A DNA stretch of 64,000 nucleotides, taken from positions 2,424,458-2,488,457 of the forward strand of contig NC_015152.1 in the NCBI RefSeq assembly GCF_000190435.1, read 5' to 3'. Shown piece by piece: positions 1 to 7,716 of the stretch (position 1 is its first letter; the number at the start of each line of letters is the position of its first letter). The notes beneath the pieces are model-generated. The model saw only the letters and a list, made by a program, of their open reading frames with translations, was not told the DNA's origin and did not search any database. Both the position numbers and the translations under genes were made by a program. This stretch comes from Sphaerochaeta globosa str. Buddy (lineage in GTDB: Bacteria; Spirochaetota; Spirochaetia; Sphaerochaetales; Sphaerochaetaceae).

Positions 1-492
1 GCTGGTACGTGCCTGGTCACCCAACAAACCGATTGAGATGCCGCGGAAGATAGATTGGGTTGCCAGTGTTACGGCAATGGCAGGCATGTTCAGACCGGTG
101 ATCATCAAACCATTGAAGAGTCCGGCCAGAGTACCCACCAACAGTGAGAGAAACAGCAGCGAGGGAATGGAAGCTCCCGCCTGCGCAGCATTACCCACCA
201 CATAGGCACACAAGGCGATGATGGAAGCAATCGATATGTCGATATCACCACACATGATGATGAATATCATCGGCAGGGCCATAATTGCTTTCTCACTGAA
301 TTGGAAGGTTGCATTCATTAGGTTGAACCTATCAAGAAAGTAAGGAGTCCGGCTGGTAAAGAACAGGAACATCAGGGTGAAGATAATGACCAGGATCACT
401 TCCCATTTGGTAAAGAACTCGATGAGTCGGTTCTTGACCGAAAGCTCGTCGATAAGTCGGCTTTTTGCCATCAGATTTTGTTTTTCAGCCAT
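1..492 (-). CDS. rhaQ: Sugar ABC transporter permease, RhaQ-like (3' end outside window)
   Basis: Inner-membrane subunit of a ribose/rhamnose-type (CUT2) importer. I translated 164 codons from the ATG at 492; the frame stays open to the left edge, so only the N-terminal half is present. After a charged N-terminus come a first membrane helix (about residues 32-46) and the family segment with key residues 'CGDIDISIASI', which corresponds to the 'GxIDLSVGS' motif of RbsC/RhaP permeases, followed by 'GLFNGLMI'. It starts 3 bases after the stop of the preceding permease, so the two are co-translated subunits of a heterodimeric channel. The assignment to rhamnose rests on the shared regulatory element in front of this operon and of rhaA, not on this sequence itself. 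Confidence 0.85.
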   Translation of the reverse strand, partial: MAEKQNLMAKSRLIDELSVKNRLIEFFTKWEVILVIIFTLMFLFFTSRTPYFLDRFNLMNATFQFSEKAIMALPMIFIIMCGDIDISIASIIALCAYVVGNAAQAGASIPSLLFLSLLVGTLAGLFNGLMITGLNMPAIAVTLATQSIFRGISIGLLGDQARTS

Positions 493-495
493 ACC

Positions 496-1497
496 CTATC
501 CCCTCCTCTGTGCCAGCAATTTTGTACTCTTGCGTTGGTCGGACAGGGTATTCAGAGCCAAGGCGATCAGGATGATCAAGCCTTGGACGAAGGTCTGCCA
601 GAAAACCGACAAATAAATCACCGGCAGTGCATTGGTTACCACTCCCAAAAAGAGTGTTCCCAAAACCACCCCGATAATGCCGCCTGCCCCACCGGAGAAG
701 TTCACGCCGCCAAGCACGCAGGCTGCGACGGCCTGCATCTCAAAACCGGTGGCCATTTCATTGACCGCCGATGCATACCGGGCGGTCCATAATGCTCCGG
801 CAAGTCCGCAGAGTGTTCCACTGATGAGGAACACCACGACCCTGACCCGGTTCTCATTTACTCCTACAAACTTTGCTGCAGTAGGGTTGCCTCCAATGGC
901 ATACACCTCACGCCCTGTTCGCGTATAGCGACTGAAATAGTACAAGATGACGATAACAACAAAAGCTATCCACAAGAGATAAGAAAGACCTAAAAATGTG
1001 GTACGGGGAAACCCAATGTAGGAGGGGCTCATCTCATGGGCGGTGACCCAAGTTCCCTTGCTCAGCAAAAATGTCAGACCGCGATAGATGTTCACTGTTC
1101 CCAAGGTGGTGATGATGGGAGGGATTTTCCCGTATGCCACCAGTACACCGTTGAACAAGCCCATCATCAAGCCTATGCCCATTCCTACCAACAACAGGAC
1201 AAAGGGAGGTACTGCAGCATAGGATTCGTTGATCATGCCGCATGCCATGCCGGTAAATGCGATGATGGAACCGACCGAGAGGTCGATACCATTGGAAAGA
1301 ATGACAAAGAATTCACCAATGGCAACAATGGACAGGATTGCCATATCGTTCAGAATTCTGTTGATGTTCTCAGCCGAGAGGAACTGAGGAGAGCGGATGG
1401 TGATAGGAACCAAAAGAACCACCAAGAGGAGCATCAGGGTCAATTCCCTGCGCTCTAGAGCCTTTTTCAGCAGTGAGGATGGAGCACGTTCAGGCAT
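496..1497 (-). CDS. rhaP: Sugar ABC transporter permease, RhaP-like
   Basis: Second permease of the CUT2 importer, 333 aa. I chose the ATG at 1497 because it overlaps the end of the ATPase gene by 8 bases; a longer reading frame exists but would run far into that gene. Visible family signatures are 'LSNGIDLSVGSI' (about residues 68-79), 'GLFNGVLVAYGKIPPIITTLGT', the 'YAIGGNPTAAKFVGVN' cytoplasmic loop that contacts the ATPase, and 'VNFSGGAGGI' near the C-terminus. About eight to ten hydrophobic segments are present. In rhizobial rhamnose importers two such permeases (RhaP, RhaQ) pair with one fused ATPase (RhaT) and a binding protein (RhaS); the same four parts occur here in the order S-T-P-Q. 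Confidence 0.9.
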   Translation of the reverse strand: MPERAPSSLLKKALERRELTLMLLLVVLLVPITIRSPQFLSAENINRILNDMAILSIVAIGEFFVILSNGIDLSVGSIIAFTGMACGMINESYAAVPPFVLLLVGMGIGLMMGLFNGVLVAYGKIPPIITTLGTVNIYRGLTFLLSKGTWVTAHEMSPSYIGFPRTTFLGLSYLLWIAFVVIVILYYFSRYTRTGREVYAIGGNPTAAKFVGVNENRVRVVVFLISGTLCGLAGALWTARYASAVNEMATGFEMQAVAACVLGGVNFSGGAGGIIGVVLGTLFLGVVTNALPVIYLSVFWQTFVQGLIILIALALNTLSDQRKSTKLLAQRRG

Positions 1498-3007
1498 TGG
1501 AAGCCTCCTGGGGAAGAGTAGCAATTGCGTAGCGCATGACCATCTCAGCTGTTGCTTTGCGGGCATCGAGAATGGCAGTCTGGTAACCCTCATGCATAAC
1601 CAGAATCCGGTCACTCATTCCCATGACCTCAGGCAACTCACTGGAAATGAGGATGACAGCCACACCTTTTGCAGCCATATCACAGATAAACTGGTGTACA
1701 GCAGCCTTGGTGGCGACATCGATGCCTTTTGTCGGTTCATCGAGAATGAGGATTTTGGGTTTGGTCCCGATCCACTTGGCCAGGACGACTTTTTGCTGGT
1801 TTCCTCCCGAGAGGGTCTCAGCGTCGACATGATAGCCGGCCGACTTTATTTCCATCTGGTTGCCATGCTCCAATACATACTGCTTCTCCACTTTGGCTCG
1901 GGTAACCAAGCCTTTGAAGGAGAGCAGTTTGAGAACAGGCAGACTGATGTTGTGTGTCAGGCTCATTTTGAGCACCAAGCCCTGTTTCTGACGATCCTCG
2001 GGAACCAAGGCGATGCCCTTGTGCAGACTCTCTTTCGCACTTCTAGGCATAAACGCTTTCCCTTCGAGGTACATGACTCCTTCACTGGCCTTATCAATAC
2101 CAAAAATGGTACGAACCACTTCGCTGCGGCCGGCACCAACCAAGCCGAACAACCCCAGGATTTCTCCTTCGTGCAGGTTGAAGGAAATGTGCTTGAAGGC
2201 CCCGAGTTGGCTCAATTTCTCCACGTTGAGAATCTCTTTGCCCAGCACGGGAGTATGTTCAGGATAGAGTTGGTCGATCGAACGACCGATCATCATATTG
2301 ATAATCTTGTCTTCGGTGCTGTCCTTGACCTTCCCTTCCCCAATATATTGTCCGTCGCGGAAGACGGTATAGTAGTCACAGATTGAAAAAATCTCATCAA
2401 ACTTATGTGAGATGAAAAGAATGGCTTTCCCGCTCTCCTTCAGTGAGCGGACAATGCGGAATAAGTCCTCAACCTCGCGTCCGGTGAGGGCGCTGGTCGG
2501 TTCATCCATAATCACCAGCTTGGCATCGAGGGAAAGAGCCTTGGTGATTTCCACCATATGCCGCTTTGCCACACTCAGATTCTTGACCAGGGTGTCGGGG
2601 TCGATATCCAGCTGCATGCGTCCAAGCAAGGTCTTGGTCTGTTCGGTCATCGCCTTCCAATCAAGCTTTTTGGTCTTGGGATTGCGTAGGTGGTGACCCA
2701 TGAAAATATTCTCGGTGACACTGAGCTCGGGAAACATCGAGGCTTCCTGATGGATGGCAACGATGCCTGAGGCCTGTGCGTCAATGGCATTCTTAAAGGA
2801 GATTTCCTTCCCTTCTAGCACCATCTTTCCATGCGTTGGGATATACACACCGGTAAGAATTTTCACCAATGTTGATTTTCCGGCACCGTTTTCTCCGATC
2901 AACGCGTGTACCTCTCCGCACCGCAGGGTAAGGTGAACATCATCAAGAGCACGGATTCCGGGGAATATTTTGGTTAGGTTGGTAACTTCCAACAATGCGT
3001 CTGGCAT
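1490..3007 (-). CDS. rhaT: Sugar ABC transporter ATPase, RhaT-like (duplicated nucleotide-binding domains)
   Basis: 505-aa cytoplasmic ATPase with two fused ABC domains, as in RbsA/MglA/RhaT. The N-terminal domain has Walker A 'GENGAGKST' (about residues 38-46), signature 'LSVAKRH' (degenerate, as is common in this family) and Walker B 'LVIMDEPTSAL'. The C-terminal domain has a degenerate Walker A 'GLVGAGRSE', signature 'LSGGNQQKV' and 'LILDEPTKGID'. The start at 3007 follows AGGAGG at a good distance. The gene lies 67 bases downstream of the binding-protein gene, with a strong hairpin in the gap, and overlaps the next permease by 8 bases. Confidence 0.92.
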   Translation of the reverse strand: MPDALLEVTNLTKIFPGIRALDDVHLTLRCGEVHALIGENGAGKSTLVKILTGVYIPTHGKMVLEGKEISFKNAIDAQASGIVAIHQEASMFPELSVTENIFMGHHLRNPKTKKLDWKAMTEQTKTLLGRMQLDIDPDTLVKNLSVAKRHMVEITKALSLDAKLVIMDEPTSALTGREVEDLFRIVRSLKESGKAILFISHKFDEIFSICDYYTVFRDGQYIGEGKVKDSTEDKIINMMIGRSIDQLYPEHTPVLGKEILNVEKLSQLGAFKHISFNLHEGEILGLFGLVGAGRSEVVRTIFGIDKASEGVMYLEGKAFMPRSAKESLHKGIALVPEDRQKQGLVLKMSLTHNISLPVLKLLSFKGLVTRAKVEKQYVLEHGNQMEIKSAGYHVDAETLSGGNQQKVVLAKWIGTKPKILILDEPTKGIDVATKAAVHQFICDMAAKGVAVILISSELPEVMGMSDRILVMHEGYQTAILDARKATAEMVMRYAIATLPQEASNA

Positions 3008-3035
3008 TGTTCCTCCTTATGCAAGCAAAACAGAA

Positions 3036-3061
3036 GGCTCCTGCCAAAGCAGGCAGGAGCC
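3036..3061 (-). promoter_or_regulatory. Perfect 10-bp hairpin between binding-protein and ATPase genes
   Basis: GGCTCCTGCC and GGCAGGAGCC form a perfect 10-bp stem around a 6-base loop. On the transcript (minus strand) it is followed by TTCTGTTTTG, a broken T-run. Inference: a leaky terminator or 3'-end protector that keeps rhaS mRNA more abundant than the downstream ATPase and permease messages, a usual arrangement for binding-protein-dependent importers. Confidence 0.65.
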
Positions 3062-3074
3062 GGATGCGATATTC

Positions 3075-4088
3075 TTAGAAAATTGCTGCGAACTGCTCGA
3101 TGTTGCCCTTGTTGAATACGTACGGGGTGCTCATGTAGATGAGTCCGTCATTCTCAACCTTGACAGATTTCATACGGCCGGCGGGAATAACTTCACCAAC
3201 GGAACCCTTGGAAGTTCCATCGATCAGAGCATCAAGAATGTAGGTGGAGGTATAACCGAGGTCGATCGGATTCCACAGAGCCATCTGGCGGCAGGTTCCG
3301 TCAAGGATGTAGCCCTTCATTTCCGAAGGCAGTCCAAGACCGGTAACTTCCACAACACCAACCTTGCCGGCGTCTTTGACAGCCTGTGCAGTAGCAAGCA
3401 AACCAACTGTGGTCGGGCAAATGATTGCCTTAAGGTTGGGGTACTTCTGCATCAAGGAAACAGCTTCACGATAGCTCTTGTCCGGGGCGTCGTCGCCGTA
3501 GACAACTTCAACGAGCTTCATGTTGGCATACTTTGCATCTTTGATCTCTTCTTTCATGAAGCTGATCCAAAGGTTCTGGTTGGTAGCCTGAGCGGAAGCG
3601 GAGAGAACAGCAACTTCACCCTTGTTGCCGGTAAGCTCGGCGGCAAGCTGAATCTGCTGGCGGCCGATCAGTTCGGCGTTACTGGGCAGCAGGTCGACGA
3701 TACGTCCACCTACGTTGATACCTGAGTCAAAACTGATGACCTTGATACCGGCTGCCATAGCCTTCTTGGTGACGGGAATCAGAGCATCAGAGTCGTTTGC
3801 GCTGATGGCAATCCCATCAACTCTCTGTGCAATGAGGGTCTCGATAATCTCAATCTGGCCTTCAGCGGTTGCCTGGGGAGGACCCATGTAGGTGGTCTTG
3901 ATTCCACCAAGCTCGGCTGCTGCTTCCTGGCTGCCCTTGAATACTGCATCAAAGAAACCATTACCCATGCTCTTTACGAGAATGACGATTTCCTTCTCCG
4001 ACTTTACTGCTTCTTCCTTGGTTCCCTGGGCGAAAAGACCAGTGACGACCAAGCTAGCGATGAGTACAAACAACAACGCTTTCTTCAT
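3075..4088 (-). CDS. rhaS: Periplasmic sugar-binding protein, RhaS-like
   Basis: 337-aa ribose/galactose-type (peripla_BP_4) binding protein. The signal peptide spans about residues 1-21 (MKKALLFVLIASLVVTGLFA) with likely cleavage at FAQ-G; there is no lipobox cysteine, so it should be soluble in the periplasm. The mature protein begins with an acidic linker and a strand reading 'EIVILVKSMGNGFFDAV', typical of this family. 'AISANDSDAL' and 'VISFDSGINVGGR' are the usual ligand-pocket segments. It is the first gene of the importer operon. Rhamnose is the inferred ligand because the promoter region carries the same 29-bp element as the rhamnose isomerase operon; another deoxy-sugar cannot be excluded. 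Confidence 0.88.
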   Translation of the reverse strand: MKKALLFVLIASLVVTGLFAQGTKEEAVKSEKEIVILVKSMGNGFFDAVFKGSQEAAAELGGIKTTYMGPPQATAEGQIEIIETLIAQRVDGIAISANDSDALIPVTKKAMAAGIKVISFDSGINVGGRIVDLLPSNAELIGRQQIQLAAELTGNKGEVAVLSASAQATNQNLWISFMKEEIKDAKYANMKLVEVVYGDDAPDKSYREAVSLMQKYPNLKAIICPTTVGLLATAQAVKDAGKVGVVEVTGLGLPSEMKGYILDGTCRQMALWNPIDLGYTSTYILDALIDGTSKGSVGEVIPAGRMKSVKVENDGLIYMSTPYVFNKGNIEQFAAIF

Positions 4089-4200
4089 ACAAACTCTCCT
4101 TTTGCGAAATCATTCCGGCAGACCCGGAATCTATTTGTACCTGGTCATGCCAGGGCAAACAGCACAATACGTATAGCTACATGCTATATCTTTATCTATA

Positions 4201-4265
4201 AGTGTGACAGCTTTTTTGAATTCCGCAATAACTGTATAGTCATTTTTTAGCACTATTTTATCATG
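4201..4265 (-). promoter_or_regulatory. Candidate AraC-family binding element and promoter of the rhaS operon
   Basis: Bases 4237-4265 match bases 7688-7716 at 26 of 29 positions (shared core: TAGTCA, TAGCAC, ATTTTATCATG on the plus strand). Both copies have the same orientation relative to the minus-strand operon they precede. In both, CACACT occurs 31-36 bases downstream of the element (here 4201-4206), which suggests a conserved distance from activator site to RNA polymerase. No good -35 box is seen at that distance, as is usual for AraC-activated promoters. The remaining intergenic stretch 4266-4351 shows nothing recognisable. Confidence 0.6.
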
Positions 4266-4351
4266 ACAGCGGATTGTATGAGTGTTTGACCGGAATAGAA
4301 ATGAAAGTGATACGAAAAGCCAAGCTCAGCAAATGAAGGACAATAGACAGC

Positions 4352-5290
4352 TCACCATGCATCCTTGGCGAATAAACGAGATCCCAATATGCCCACAAAG
4401 GTCTGCTGTAGCAAAATACCGATGACAACCGGCAAGGCCGTCATCGGATCGAAGTAGCTGGTTGCCAAAACCAGGGCTGCACTGATATTGCGCATACCAC
4501 CGGTAAACGTCATGGAGACTACAAAAGAGCGCTCTTCGTGCACCACAAAACGTGCAAGACAGTAGATGAGTAAAAACCCCAGAGTAATAACGACTAGATT
4601 CATGAGAATCAAAGGTATATAGACAGCCGAAAAGGAAAGCGTTCCGGAAAGGGAGGCGACATGGATGATGATCACCAGCATCATGCACAATTTGGTAACC
4701 GGATTAAGGTACGCCCTTGCCTTGTTGCAGGCATCGGGTGCTGCATGCTTAATCAGCATCCCCAGAATCGAGGGAAGAACTATCATGAACACCAAGGAAA
4801 CCATCATGCCCTGGAAATCCAAAACAACGGAGGAATTTGCAAGCAGACGAATCGTCAACGGTGTCAACAAGGGTGAGAGCAAAGTATCCAAGAGAATCAA
4901 ACACAAAGCCAACGCTGCATCGCCCTTATGGATGGTTGTCCAAAGGAATGAGGTAACCGCTATGGGGATCGATGAGAGCAAAATAAAGCCGGTGATATAG
5001 GATGGAGAAGTAGGGAAAGCGAGCAAGGCAAGCAGTTTGACTACCAAGGGAATGGCCACATGGGCACAGAAAAGGACCAAAGCTATCGAACGTACCCGGC
5101 TAAGCGCCTTAAGCACTTGGGAGAAGCTGATCTGCAGTGCCCCGATCAGGGTGATGCAGGCAAAGAAAAAGGTTCCCCACTCTGAATAACCAGAAATACG
5201 GGAACCCAGTGCCAAACCAACCACCACCCCAAGCGGAGTGATAAAAGGTACCGCCTTATCACTCTTTGCATTGAAGGTGGCCAGGTTCAT
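4352..5290 (-). CDS. BASS-family (bile acid:Na+ symporter-like) transporter
   Basis: 312-aa membrane protein with about nine or ten helices. The family hallmark 'FTGGMRNISAALVLA' (about residues 260-274) and the later 'YFDPMTALPVV' helix are present. BASS proteins move organic anions such as bile acids, pantothenate or pyruvate with sodium. The start codon at 5290 directly abuts the stop codon of the rhamnulose-phosphate aldolase gene, so it is translated from the rhaA-aldolase message. Its place in the operon suggests a role in handling a rhamnose product (for example lactate) or an uptake role; that is inference, and the substrate cannot be read from the sequence. Confidence 0.82.
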   Translation of the reverse strand: MNLATFNAKSDKAVPFITPLGVVVGLALGSRISGYSEWGTFFFACITLIGALQISFSQVLKALSRVRSIALVLFCAHVAIPLVVKLLALLAFPTSPSYITGFILLSSIPIAVTSFLWTTIHKGDAALALCLILLDTLLSPLLTPLTIRLLANSSVVLDFQGMMVSLVFMIVLPSILGMLIKHAAPDACNKARAYLNPVTKLCMMLVIIIHVASLSGTLSFSAVYIPLILMNLVVITLGFLLIYCLARFVVHEERSFVVSMTFTGGMRNISAALVLATSYFDPMTALPVVIGILLQQTFVGILGSRLFAKDAW

Positions 5291-6370
5291 TTATTGTACA
5301 GCTACCTTGGATCGATACTTTTCCACTTCCCAATTGCGGATGAAATCAATCATGGGCTCATCCATGAAAAGCGGACCGCCAAAGCTCTCTGAGTACACAC
5401 TGATCGCCACGCTGTCCAAGAACAGAGGCAGTGGCTTCTCCCCAAGAGAGAACACCCCCAGGTTTTGCACACAGACAATCTTTGGCCTCACGCCGTTGTG
5501 CGCTTCGAACGCCTCAAAGGCTTTGGCGACATCATCATCCTCGGCCACCCACAACGGCTTGAAGCCGGCATAGACAATGTGATCCGGGGTGAATGAGGAA
5601 GCTACCTTGGCAAAAGATGTTGCATCACCAAGAAAGTGCTGGTACTCCTTGTTCATGGCAAAGAGAATGGTATCGTTGGAATAATGCTTCAAAACCGTCT
5701 TTACTGCTTCCACCTGTTTTTCATCAGAACTGACGGGTGAAAAATCGGGTTTCCTCACCAACTGACTTTCGATGCGCTTCATCACAGACTCATACATGGC
5801 TGCAATCTGTTCAAGACTCGAACCACCGACAAAAATACCATGGTTCTGCAAAAAGATCAGGGAGCAAACCTTGCCTGTCTCTTGTGTGTGAAGGGCCATA
5901 CGCTGGCGCACAATATGGGCAAGAATGAAACCGGGCTTCACCAGCTCAATCCACAAAGCCTCCCCAAACAGACGGGAAACAGCTTCCTTACCCCATTGGG
6001 CACAGGTTACTCCGTTTACGATGGCCGGGTGCAAATGCACCACGTAGTCAAACGGCAGCAGGGCATGCAACAAGGCTTCAACCGAAGGACGGGCATGTTC
6101 GCCTTCCAGACGGCAGGCCATCATGTCCTTAAGAACCTCATCCTCCCGCGTATCGTCATCCTGACTGTATTCCTTGTTCCAGATACCTTGCATCTTTGCA
6201 AGGTCCATACGGACAAAACCCTCGGCACCGATGGTACCCAGGGCATACCCACTTGCCTTGACGTAGAGAACCCCGTTCTCCTTGTAGGAGGTGTTGCCAC
6301 CTCCAAGCAGGACAAACGAGGCATCCGAACCATAGCGACGTGAATGCTCTATCAATGTTGCAAAGCTCAT
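5291..6370 (-). CDS. rhaD: Rhamnulose-1-phosphate aldolase domain protein (class II aldolase, COG3347-like, no dehydrogenase domain)
   Basis: 359-aa class II (Zn-dependent) aldolase. The metal-binding histidines are seen in 'HLHP' (about residues 113-116) and 'NHG' further on, with 'GGGNTS' near the N-terminus. The closest family I recognise is the N-terminal half of the bifunctional rhamnulose-1-phosphate aldolase/L-lactaldehyde dehydrogenase found in Bacillus and rhizobia. In those proteins a short-chain dehydrogenase of about 300 residues follows; here the protein ends at the expected linker ('NWEVEKYRSKVAVQ'). It should cleave L-rhamnulose-1-phosphate to dihydroxyacetone phosphate and L-lactaldehyde. 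It overlaps rhaA by 4 bases. No rhamnulokinase gene is in the window. Confidence 0.82.
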   Translation of the reverse strand: MSFATLIEHSRRYGSDASFVLLGGGNTSYKENGVLYVKASGYALGTIGAEGFVRMDLAKMQGIWNKEYSQDDDTREDEVLKDMMACRLEGEHARPSVEALLHALLPFDYVVHLHPAIVNGVTCAQWGKEAVSRLFGEALWIELVKPGFILAHIVRQRMALHTQETGKVCSLIFLQNHGIFVGGSSLEQIAAMYESVMKRIESQLVRKPDFSPVSSDEKQVEAVKTVLKHYSNDTILFAMNKEYQHFLGDATSFAKVASSFTPDHIVYAGFKPLWVAEDDDVAKAFEAFEAHNGVRPKIVCVQNLGVFSLGEKPLPLFLDSVAISVYSESFGGPLFMDEPMIDFIRNWEVEKYRSKVAVQ

Positions 6371-7617
6371 GACCGCTCCCTCATTACACTCTCTTCATAG
6401 TCGCTGATGATGCCGATCAGCTTACTCTCCAGCGGAGCATGGTAGCGGGTGCAGAACTCATTCCACACCGCACCAAAAGGCAGGACGTTCTGCAGTTCCA
6501 GCAGGGCCATCGTCGCATACCCGTTGCCCGACTCTTCATATTCAATCAATTGGTCGATCGGCTGAAGCAAGGCAAACAAGAGAGCTTTGCGCATGGAACG
6601 AACACCGGTCACCCAAGCCCCGATGCGGTTGATTGAAGCATCGAAGAAGTCCAATCCGATATGGGTTGACTCCAGCTTGCCGCTGCGGACCAACTCTTCG
6701 GCCACCATCTTGACCTTGTCGTTGAACAGTACCACGTGGTCGCTGTCCCAGTGCATCGGGCGGCTGACGTGCAAAAGCACCTCGTCGTCAAAGAGCAGGA
6801 TGGAAGAAAGCTTGTCCGAAATATCCTCTTCAGTATGGAAATGGCCCATATCGATGCAGAGCATTTTATTGTTGCGGGCTGCATAGTTCATGAAGAACTC
6901 GTGAGAGCCAACTACGAAAGCCTCACTGCCGATACCGAATAGTTTGGTTTCCAAGGCATCACGCATGCATTCCGAGGGGTATTCGGTTTCAAAAATCTCA
7001 TCCAAGCTCTCTTTGAGGATGGAACGATAGCCGAACTTATCCACCGTATAGTTTTTTGCACCATCGGGCACCCAGGTATCCAAAATACAGGGAGAACCCA
7101 TTTGCTCTCCGATCCAGGCTGCAATCTTTCTGCAGCGTTTGGCATGCTCAATCCAGAAACGACGAATTTTCTCGTCCTTGCTGGCCAGCGTATATCCCTC
7201 ATCAGCCATCGGATGACTGAAGAAGGTGCCATTGAAATCAAAGGCCACCCCTACTTTCTTACCCCAGTCGACCCACCCCTGATAATGTACTTCCTCAATC
7301 TGGTCACGGTCGACAAACGTGGGACCGAACTCACCATAGCTTGCATGCAGGTTGACCCGATGCGTCCCGGGAACCAAGGAGAGGACCTTCTCAAGGTCGG
7401 CGCGCAGTTGCTCGATGGTCTTTGCCTTGCCCGGGTAGTTGCCGGTAGTCTGAATACCACCACCGCCCAATTCTGCATCGGGACGCTCAAAGCCCCCAAC
7501 ATCGTCACCTTGCCAGCAATGGATTGAGATGGGAATCTTGGCAAGTTGCTCCAATATTGCATCCGTATCCACGCCATACTCGGCGTATATATTCTTGGCT
7601 ACTTCATACTCTGACAT
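6367..7617 (-). CDS. rhaA: L-rhamnose isomerase
   Basis: 416-aa enzyme converting L-rhamnose to L-rhamnulose. It matches E. coli RhaA along its whole length, including 'HCWQGDDVGGFE', 'TTGNYPGKA', 'DFNGTFFSHP', 'DMGHFHTEEDISDK', 'LLHVSRPMHWDSDHVV' and 'HIGLDFFDASINRI', which hold the metal ligands and substrate contacts of the family. I take the ATG at 7617 because GAGGAGG lies 7 bases upstream; an in-frame ATG at 7632 would put that ribosome site inside the gene. First gene of the operon rhaA-aldolase-BASS transporter, transcribed divergently from the AraC-type regulator. Confidence 0.95.
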   Translation of the reverse strand: MSEYEVAKNIYAEYGVDTDAILEQLAKIPISIHCWQGDDVGGFERPDAELGGGGIQTTGNYPGKAKTIEQLRADLEKVLSLVPGTHRVNLHASYGEFGPTFVDRDQIEEVHYQGWVDWGKKVGVAFDFNGTFFSHPMADEGYTLASKDEKIRRFWIEHAKRCRKIAAWIGEQMGSPCILDTWVPDGAKNYTVDKFGYRSILKESLDEIFETEYPSECMRDALETKLFGIGSEAFVVGSHEFFMNYAARNNKMLCIDMGHFHTEEDISDKLSSILLFDDEVLLHVSRPMHWDSDHVVLFNDKVKMVAEELVRSGKLESTHIGLDFFDASINRIGAWVTGVRSMRKALLFALLQPIDQLIEYEESGNGYATMALLELQNVLPFGAVWNEFCTRYHAPLESKLIGIISDYEESVMRERS

Positions 7618-7651
7618 GATAGGCCTCCTCAAGTACGGTACTCACTACAAT

Positions 7652-7716
7652 AGTGTGGCATTTTTCCAAAGATTTACCTTGACAGAATAGTCAATTTCTA
7701 GCACGATTTTATCATG
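7652..7716 (-). promoter_or_regulatory. Second copy of the candidate AraC-family element, upstream of rhaA
   Basis: Bases 7688-7716 are the partner of the element at 4237-4265 (26 of 29 identical). CACACT lies at 7652-7657, at exactly the same distance as in the rhaS operon. The element ends in the ATG that begins the divergent regulator gene, so a regulator bound here would also cover its own start region. TTGAC-N6-GTCAA (on the minus strand, next to the element) is an additional short palindrome. Confidence 0.6.

Noticed and set aside
1397-2386. 329-aa plus-strand open frame opposite the ABC ATPase
   Set aside because: Lies entirely antisense to a clearly conserved ATPase and permease; it has no ribosome site, and its existence follows from codon bias of the real genes.
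5291-6370. Fuculose-phosphate aldolase as the identity of the class II aldolase
   Set aside because: FucA-type enzymes are about 215 aa; this 359-aa protein ends in the linker typical of the long rhamnulose-phosphate aldolases and is coupled to rhaA.
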